From positions 1-18,237 of the forward strand of contig CAYOLL010000125.1 in NCBI GenBank assembly GCA_964404765.1: a stretch of DNA of 18,237 bases, given 5' to 3'. This document shows positions 13,118 to 18,237 of this stretch, piece after piece. The DNA comes from CAYOLL01 sp964404765 [NCBI: uncultured Gemmatimonadota bacterium] (lineage in GTDB: Bacteria > 4572-55). Position 1 is the stretch's first letter, and every line of letters begins with the position of its first letter. A program made the translations under genes and the position numbers. Below the pieces are notes generated by a model. The model saw nothing but the letters and a program-made list of their open reading frames with translations. It was not told the origin of the DNA and did no database searches.

Positions 13118-16100
13118 ATGAAAACACCCCTCTTTTTATGCCTGCTCCTGCTCGTGTTGGCCGCCGCGCCAGCCATGGCCCAGACGCCTATTGACATCCC
13201 CGACGCCAACTTCCGCTGGTTTTTGGAGACCACCTATTTTGACAGCGACCTGAGTACGCCCATTACCGATGCCATGGCCGCCGGCGTGACCGGGGAGATG
13301 TCTTGTGGCAACCGAAGTATCGCCGACTTGACCGGCATCAAATATTTTGTGAATATTACGACGCTGTATTGCTCTAGCAACCGACTGACCCAATTGGATG
13401 TGTCTGGCCTGACCAATTTGCAAAATCTGATTTGCTCTAGCAACCGACTGACCCAATTGGATGTGTCCGGCCTGACCAGTTTGCAAGAGTTGTATTGCTC
13501 TTACAACCACTTGGCCTTCGATGCGCTGGAAACCTTATGGAACGCCTCTTACCGCACATATTCTTACTGTCCCCAACGCGCATTTGGCGTAGCCCGTGAT
13601 ACGACCGTGGCCTTTGGCACCTCTTATACCCTGTCTATCACCCGTATCGCCGGGCAAGGCAACCGCTATCAATGGATTAAGGATAATGCCTCGGTTTCCC
13701 CGTTATTGACCTCGCCGGAGTTTACCCTGTCCAATCTAACCTTACAAAACAGCGGGTCATACACTTGCCGGATCACCAACACCCTGGTGACGGATTGTTA
13801 CCTGTCTAGCGAACCCATCACAGTCAATGTGGTAGATCCGACGGTTTGGACGGCCCTGACTGATTTATACCAGGCCGCTAACGGCGATCAGTGGACCCGG
13901 CGGGACAACTGGCTATCCACCCGCCCGTTTAGCGAGTGGTACGGTCTGACGGTGAGCAATGGCCAGATCACGGGCGTCAATCTGTCGAACAACAACCTGA
14001 GCGGGAGTCTGGCGTTGGATTTTGGCGGCTGGCCGGCGTTGCAATCCCTTAATCTTTCTTACAATCGCATCAGTGGCGCCTTGCGTCTGGCGGCTTTGCC
14101 GAATCTGCAAACAATTGAGTTAGCCAATAATCAATTGACCCAACTGACGTTGCCGGATAGTTTGCCAAAACTGGAACGTCTTTACTGCCAAAACAATCAA
14201 TTGACCCAACTGACGTTGCCGGATAGTTTGCCAAAACTGGAGTACTTTAGTTGCGACAATAACAAACTGACCCAGTTTGTCCTGCCAGAAATTTTGCCAG
14301 AGCTTTACGGTTTTAGTTGTGCCAACAATCAAGTAGGTCAATTAACAATACGCAACGCGCCAAAATTGAATTATTTGAACTGCATGAACAACAAGCTAAC
14401 GGCTTTGACCTTAGATAATGCATTTATGATTCTCGTTAGCTCTTCTTCATACGACCTCTGCGCGATTAAAGGCGCCAATAACCAACTGACCCAGGTTAAC
14501 CTTTCTCGCGTATCACAGCTAAGAGGGCTTGATCTTTCCAATAACCGCTTGACTCAATTAACATTGCCGGACAGCCTGCCGGAGTTGCGGCTGCTCAACT
14601 GCGCCAACAATCAGTTGACGCAATTATCGCTATCGAACTTGCCCAAACTCAATGAATTGGACTGCTCGAACAACAAGCTGACCCAACTGACAATGACGAA
14701 TGCGTTTTTGGTCTATTCAGATTACTATTACTATTACTACTACAATAATTCCAATACCCGTAATGTGAGCCATGCCATCAACTGTGCCAATAACCAATTG
14801 ACGGCGCTGACGCTTGTTGATTTACAGCAATTGGCCGGCGTCAATACGTCCAATAATCCGATCACGCAAGTTGCGTTTTCCAGTTTACCAATGTTAGCGT
14901 CGTTGGATGTGTCCAATTGCCAATTGACGCAGTTGTCCACGCTTAACTTACCCAATTTGGCTACGCTCAACTGCTCGCGCAATCGTCTAACAGAGTTGGC
15001 GCTGTCCAATATGCCAAGTCTCTTCAACCTGAACTGTTCCTACAATCAACTTACCCGGTTGGAATTGGACAGCGTGTTTGTTACGCCAAACTCAAACTAT
15101 GCCCAACAGTTGGACTGCTCCAACAATCAACTTTCACAACTCATTCTGGCTGATTTACCGGAACTGGATATCATTAACTGCTCGTATAACCGCATTACCC
15201 AACTCACCCTGTCCAATTTACCCAATTTGACGGGTCTGAATTGTTCATACAACATGTTAACTCGATTGGAGGTGCCCAGCTTGTTTAAACTGAACAATTT
15301 AAATTGCAGTCATAATCAGCTGACACAGTTGGAGTTGCCAGATAGTTCATCAACTGCCTACCCTTTTCCCACGGTAAAATGCTCTTATAACCAACTTTCC
15401 CAGCTTGACCTGACAAATTTTATTGCAATGTCTGAGCTTGACTGCTCTCACAACAAACTGACAAGTATTCAGCTTCCGCAGTTTTTTATTATACGGCTGA
15501 ACTGTTCGCATAATTTTCTAAAAGATATTGCATTTCCCCAAAGTTGGACGTTTGAAACTTTTATCCAATATGTAAGTGCTTTTGATCTCACGTTCAATCA
15601 GTTTTCATTTGGTTTTCTTGAAAGCATGATCTTCGGAAATATCCCATTAGGACAAATCACTTACTGCCCGCAAAGCCAGCTCGGCGAGCCGCAGACCCGC
15701 GCGGTTGGCCTGGGCGATGATGCCCTGCTCACGGTCAACACGGGCGGGCGGCACAATCTCTACCAGTGGTTCAAGGACGGGGCGGCCGTCACGGAACTGA
15801 ACAGCCGGCCGGAGCTGCGCCTCTACAGCCTGCGCCCGCAGGACGCCGGAACCTACACTTGCCGCATGATCAACAACTTGGTCACGGACTGCGCCCTGCT
15901 CAGCGCGCCCATCTACCTGAACAAGGCCGCCCGCGACACGGTCAACTACATCGCCTACACCGACGAGGCCGGGCAAATCCACCTGTCCCTGCACGACCTG
16001 TCCGGCCAGGCCCGGCGCGACACCGTCGTGTCCGTCAGCGGGCTCAACTCCGGTCCGGACTGGTGGGTCGCGCCGGACAAACAAACCCTGCGCGTGGCCT

Positions 16101-17515
16101 GGACCAGCCGCCCCGGCCCGCAGGCCGCCCCGGACATCTTCCTGCGCGTCTCCAGCGACGGCGGCCAAACCTGGGCAGCGCCGCAGCCGGTGGCCAACGA
16201 TCCGGCGGCTGCCGAATACGACCCCGGCTTTAGCGCCGATGGCGCGGAAATTATCTACAGCGGCAACGCCACGCCGGACGGGGTCTTTGGCCTCTTCCGC
16301 TACAGCGTGGCCGACGGCCGGCGGGAGCGGGAAGACCTGAACGGGGTCTTTGCCGGGCAGGACATCCTCTATCCGCACCGCATCCCGCCCTCGGACACGG
16401 AACGGCGGCTGCTGGTCTTTCACGTCCCGGGCGAAAACGCCAACTGGATTTACGATCAGGATAGCGAGACCCTCTATCCGCTCTACCTGCCCACGGACGC
16501 TACCACCGCCGCGCTGGATAATCCGCCGGACATTGACAAAGTCACCCGCTCCAACGCTTTTGTGGCCGATGTCAGTTCGGCGGCCATCAGCTACGTGGAC
16601 GGCAGCGGGACGCGCCGGGTGGCCTTTGCCGACGGCCTGACCCTGGTGGAAACCGGCGGCGAGCCCTACTACACCTATGCCACGCTGGACGACATCTGCC
16701 CGGGCGCGGGCGGGACGCAACTCCAGCCGCGGCTGTCCAACGGCTGGCTTTATTATCTGGACGCGGCCACGCAGACCATCCAAGCGGTGGATTTGGAGAA
16801 CCTGCAATGCCAGACCCTGACCGACGAGACCGGCGTACCCATCCAGGATGCCAATTTTAACGGCACGCCCGATCAAGTTACGCCCGATTTTGTGCCGGGC
16901 ATTCCGTCGGCCTATTATGGCAGCAATTCCGTCCTGGTCACCGGCGTCATCGTCACGCTGGAAGCGCCGACGGCCGGCGCTCAACTGATCGTCTCCAACA
17001 AGGGCGGGCAGGACTTGATCGTCAGCGGCGTCGGCGTGGAGCCGGTCGTGCCCTGGGTGGACATCAGCCCGCTGACCGAGACCCGCCTGGCCGCGGATCA
17101 GGACACCAGCTTGACCATTTCGATCAATATGGCCGGTCTGGCGGCGGGCGTGTACACAGCTGGCATTGTCGTAAGCAGCGGCGAGACACGCCAGGTTCTG
17201 CCGCTGACCGTGTCCGTCGGTGTGGACGCCCTGGCCGGCTTTCACCTGTTCCAGAACATGCCCAACCCGGCCGAGGGTTCGACCGAAATCCAGTATTTGC
17301 TGTTCGCGCCCGGTCCGGTAGAGTTGACCGTCTATAACATCGCTGGTCAGCGCGTCCGCCGTCTGGTGCACGCCGCCGAACAGAATGTCGGCTTCCACAC
17401 AGCCATCTGGAACGGCCGCAACGACGACGGCCAGGACGTGGCCGGCGGGCTGTATTTTTACAGTTTGAAGTTTAAGGGGAAGGAACGGGTGAAAAAACTG
17501 ACGCTGCTCAGATAG
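13118..17515 (+). CDS. T9SS-secreted leucine-rich-repeat/Ig/beta-propeller surface protein
   Basis: 1465 residues from ATG 13118, preceded by CGGAG with a 9-nt gap. The signal peptide is MKTPLFLCLLLLVLAAAPAM, with cleavage after AMA (residue 21). Then come three to four short LRRs (about 13300-13550), Ig-like domain 1 (13561-13835, YCPQ...SGSYTCR), an LRR N-cap-like region (GDQWTRRDNWLSTRPFSEWYG) and about 23 LRRs of the (N/D)CSxNxLTxLxLxxLP type (13960-15650). After these lie Ig-like domain 2 (15661-15925, YCPQ...AGTYTCR), a probable WD40/TolB-like propeller (about 15940-16930, with IFLRVSSDGGQTW and FSADGAEIIYSG), a BACON/Ig-like domain (16930-17225) and a diverged T9SS tail (17230-17512, QNMPNPAEGSTEIQY...LKKLTLLR-like). 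LRRs suggest protein or glycan binding at the surface. Base composition falls steadily through the LRRs and jumps up at about 15660. Confidence 0.9.
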   Translation: MKTPLFLCLLLLVLAAAPAMAQTPIDIPDANFRWFLETTYFDSDLSTPITDAMAAGVTGEMSCGNRSIADLTGIKYFVNITTLYCSSNRLTQLDVSGLTNLQNLICSSNRLTQLDVSGLTSLQELYCSYNHLAFDALETLWNASYRTYSYCPQRAFGVARDTTVAFGTSYTLSITRIAGQGNRYQWIKDNASVSPLLTSPEFTLSNLTLQNSGSYTCRITNTLVTDCYLSSEPITVNVVDPTVWTALTDLYQAANGDQWTRRDNWLSTRPFSEWYGLTVSNGQITGVNLSNNNLSGSLALDFGGWPALQSLNLSYNRISGALRLAALPNLQTIELANNQLTQLTLPDSLPKLERLYCQNNQLTQLTLPDSLPKLEYFSCDNNKLTQFVLPEILPELYGFSCANNQVGQLTIRNAPKLNYLNCMNNKLTALTLDNAFMILVSSSSYDLCAIKGANNQLTQVNLSRVSQLRGLDLSNNRLTQLTLPDSLPELRLLNCANNQLTQLSLSNLPKLNELDCSNNKLTQLTMTNAFLVYSDYYYYYYYNNSNTRNVSHAINCANNQLTALTLVDLQQLAGVNTSNNPITQVAFSSLPMLASLDVSNCQLTQLSTLNLPNLATLNCSRNRLTELALSNMPSLFNLNCSYNQLTRLELDSVFVTPNSNYAQQLDCSNNQLSQLILADLPELDIINCSYNRITQLTLSNLPNLTGLNCSYNMLTRLEVPSLFKLNNLNCSHNQLTQLELPDSSSTAYPFPTVKCSYNQLSQLDLTNFIAMSELDCSHNKLTSIQLPQFFIIRLNCSHNFLKDIAFPQSWTFETFIQYVSAFDLTFNQFSFGFLESMIFGNIPLGQITYCPQSQLGEPQTRAVGLGDDALLTVNTGGRHNLYQWFKDGAAVTELNSRPELRLYSLRPQDAGTYTCRMINNLVTDCALLSAPIYLNKAARDTVNYIAYTDEAGQIHLSLHDLSGQARRDTVVSVSGLNSGPDWWVAPDKQTLRVAWTSRPGPQAAPDIFLRVSSDGGQTWAAPQPVANDPAAAEYDPGFSADGAEIIYSGNATPDGVFGLFRYSVADGRREREDLNGVFAGQDILYPHRIPPSDTERRLLVFHVPGENANWIYDQDSETLYPLYLPTDATTAALDNPPDIDKVTRSNAFVADVSSAAISYVDGSGTRRVAFADGLTLVETGGEPYYTYATLDDICPGAGGTQLQPRLSNGWLYYLDAATQTIQAVDLENLQCQTLTDETGVPIQDANFNGTPDQVTPDFVPGIPSAYYGSNSVLVTGVIVTLEAPTAGAQLIVSNKGGQDLIVSGVGVEPVVPWVDISPLTETRLAADQDTSLTISINMAGLAAGVYTAGIVVSSGETRQVLPLTVSVGVDALAGFHLFQNMPNPAEGSTEIQYLLFAPGPVELTVYNIAGQRVRRLVHAAEQNVGFHTAIWNGRNDDGQDVAGGLYFYSLKFKGKERVKKLTLLR
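13369..13494 (+). repeat. 63-bp tandem duplication in the N-terminal LRRs
   Basis: Two adjacent 63-bp units (13369-13431 and 13432-13494) encode 21-residue LRRs (CSSNRLTQLDVSGLT). The first 36 nt are identical. A third, diverged unit starts at 13495. This is a recent tandem duplication. Confidence 0.85.
14129..14241 (+). repeat. 66-bp-spaced exact repeat in the main LRR tract
   Basis: Bases 14129-14175 are identical to 14195-14241 over 47 nt, an offset of 66 bp or 22 codons. They encode NQLTQLTLPDSLPKLE twice. This is unit-sized duplication within the LRR solenoid. Confidence 0.9.
14723..14743 (+). repeat. Run of seven tyrosine codons (TAY)7
   Basis: TAC/TAT codons repeat seven times (TAC TAT TAC TAT TAC TAC TAC), followed by AAT AAT. 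The run lies in a long insertion between two LRRs and encodes a tyrosine-rich loop of the surface protein. Confidence 0.9.
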
Positions 17516-17521
17516 AGCCCA

Positions 17522-17554
17522 TGCCCGCACTTCGCAATCTCGCAAGTGGGGGCA
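17522..17554 (+). terminator. Imperfect hairpin after the LRR gene
   Basis: TGCCCGCACTT (17522-17532) pairs with AAGTGGGGGCA (17544-17554) with one mismatch and an 11-nt loop. It starts 7 nt after the stop codon. No T tract follows, so it resembles the 3' hairpins of the lipoprotein genes. Confidence 0.4.
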
Positions 17555-17627
17555 AGGAATTGAATTGGTGCGGAAGATAGAGGATGACCATGCTGAATGA
17601 TTCGATACGCCAATAGAATTTGCAAAG

Positions 17628-17670
17628 CAAAAGTCCCGCTGCGTCGATGGATGGAGCAGGGCTTTTGTTT
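17628..17670 (+). terminator. Likely terminator of the LRR gene
   Basis: CAAAAGTCCCGCT (17628-17640) pairs with AGCAGGGCTTTTG (17655-17667), with one wobble and one mismatch and a 14-nt loop. The 3' arm runs into TTTTGTTT. Confidence 0.5.
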
Positions 17671-17723
17671 ACGAAACGTCCGTAAATCTTGCATTGCAGA
17701 CGTTCAAATCATAACAAAAAAAG

Positions 17724-17757
17724 ACCCGTTGGACAAGCAAAATCCAACGGGTTTTTT
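17724..17757. terminator. Bidirectional rho-independent terminator
   Basis: Perfect 10-bp stem ACCCGTTGGA (17724-17733) with TCCAACGGGT (17743-17752) and a 9-nt loop. It is followed by a T run (17752-17757) and preceded by an A run (17716-17722), so it can work on both strands. It separates the LRR gene from whatever lies downstream or on the minus strand. Confidence 0.85.
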
Positions 17758-17853
17758 GTTGTACACCACTTTTTTGCGAGTTGAGCACATTTAGTCAAGT
17801 TTTTACCGGTGCCTTTGTGTTAGTGTAAGGTTTAGAATTTTAATGCAAAATTA

Positions 17854-17875
17854 GGCGGCTGCTGCATTTGCCGCC
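17854..17875 (-). terminator. Small GC hairpin downstream of the minus-strand open segment
   Basis: GGCGGC (17854-17859) pairs with GCCGCC (17870-17875) around a 10-nt loop. Read on the minus strand it lies about 30 nt after the stop of the possible remnant, and it is followed by TAATTTTG. It is a weak terminator candidate. Confidence 0.3.
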
Positions 17876-17905
17876 CGCCTCAGTAACGCACAGTGTTGCC
17901 GTCAG

Positions 17906-18094
17906 TTATAGTGATTCCACGAGTTCGGCACACACTTTTCTCAAACGATTAGCGGTCACGACCATTATGCCGATCCGCACGGCGATATCCGTCAGGGTAT
18001 GAAAAAGATGGATAGGCGTTACGCTGATCCGGGAGTACGCGCGTAGAATTTCCAAACAGGCTCGCCAGTTGTTTTCACAAATAAGCTTTTTTAC
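17906..18094 (-). pseudogene. Possible 3' remnant of an unidentified gene
   Basis: A minus-strand frame of 62 codons is open from 18094 to a TAA at 17908-17906, bounded upstream by an in-frame stop. It lacks an ATG. The peptide includes NNWRACLEILRAYSRISV, a central HLFHTLTDIAVRIGIMVV and the end LRKVCAELVESL. It looks protein-like and helical rather than random, and could be the C-terminal end of a decayed transposase or other gene. I do not recognise the family. The bases upstream on that strand show no matching continuation by eye. Confidence 0.3.
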
Positions 18095-18112
18095 TCAGTG
18101 TGCAAAAGCGGG

Positions 18113-18141
18113 TTGACAATCAGAGGTTTTGCGGGTAATTT
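18113..18141 (+). promoter_or_regulatory. Possible promoter reading out of the window
   Basis: A perfect TTGACA (18113-18118) and a weak TAATTT (18136-18141) are 17 bp apart. The -10 box matches only 3 of 6 positions. It may serve a gene beyond the right edge. Confidence 0.3.
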
Positions 18142-18237
18142 GCGGTATTGGATTTTAGCGGGGCAACAGTTGTAGCGATCTGTACCTAAATTGAGCGATT
18201 TTACGATTTTGGGCAAGCATTTTGGGCCATTTTGGGT

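Larger units (their letters stand above)
17516..18237. other. Non-coding 3' region without a convincing gene
   Basis: Apart from the terminators, the minus-strand remnant and the possible promoter listed separately, no complete coding frame is supported over these 722 bp. A plus-strand frame at 17597-17794 runs straight through two hairpin terminators and has no ribosome binding site, so it was not called. Confidence 0.7.

Noticed and set aside
15647-17545. 632-codon open frame on the minus strand opposite the end of the LRR gene
   Set aside because: It lies fully antisense to the GC-rich 3' third of a well-supported gene, where stop-free antisense frames are expected. Its translation is rich in Val, Gly, Arg and His without recognisable domains, and no ribosome binding site was seen.
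17597-17794. 65-codon plus-strand frame after the LRR gene
   Set aside because: It spans two hairpin terminators and has no Shine-Dalgarno sequence or family resemblance.

Overview
The window appears to come from an uncultured, moderately GC-rich Gram-negative bacterium with a type IX secretion system (T9SS). The best guess is the FCB superphylum or a neighbouring candidate phylum such as KSB1 or Calditrichota. The main evidence is that three very large proteins end in FlgD-like T9SS type A sorting domains; two of these carry the YPNPFNP signature and the third a diverged version. Strong AGGAG ribosome binding sites and two outer-membrane-type lipoproteins also fit. The phylum assignment is inference. 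All convincing genes lie on the + strand. I see no rRNA, tRNA, CRISPR array or intact mobile element.

Layout. (1) 1-5534: the 3' part of a giant multidomain surface protein (Calx-beta repeats, PPC-like, FN3-like, CBM9/DOMON-like, two right-handed beta-helices, MAM-like, T9SS tail). It is cut by the window edge. (2) 5535-5874: intergenic region with a rho-independent terminator, a possible promoter and a conserved ~47-nt element. (3) 5875-9390: a second T9SS protein, with a Cys-rich N-terminus, two Ig-like and two PKD domains, a duplicated WSGNPY module flanking a duplicated GWNI module, and a T9SS tail. (4) 9391-9611: terminator plus a second copy of the conserved element. (5) 9612-12176: two tandem paralogous lipoproteins (DUF2846-like, Sm-like beta domains, glycine-rich membrane hairpin, near-identical C-terminal tail). 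(6) 12276-12902: a DUF4328-type multi-pass membrane protein. (7) 12917-12977: a large palindromic element. (8) 13118-17515: a leucine-rich-repeat/Ig/propeller protein with a T9SS tail and a striking internal composition gradient. (9) 17516-18237: non-coding region with terminators, a short minus-strand open segment that may be a gene remnant, and a possible outward promoter.

Together the window looks like a cell-surface locus. Three large secreted or surface-anchored adhesin-like proteins flank a cluster encoding two envelope lipoproteins and a membrane protein. No enzyme with a recognisable catalytic site was seen. The most notable points are the lipoprotein pair with nearly invariant DNA at the C-terminal tail, the repeated intergenic element and terminator, and the composition gradient with its abrupt edge inside the LRR gene.
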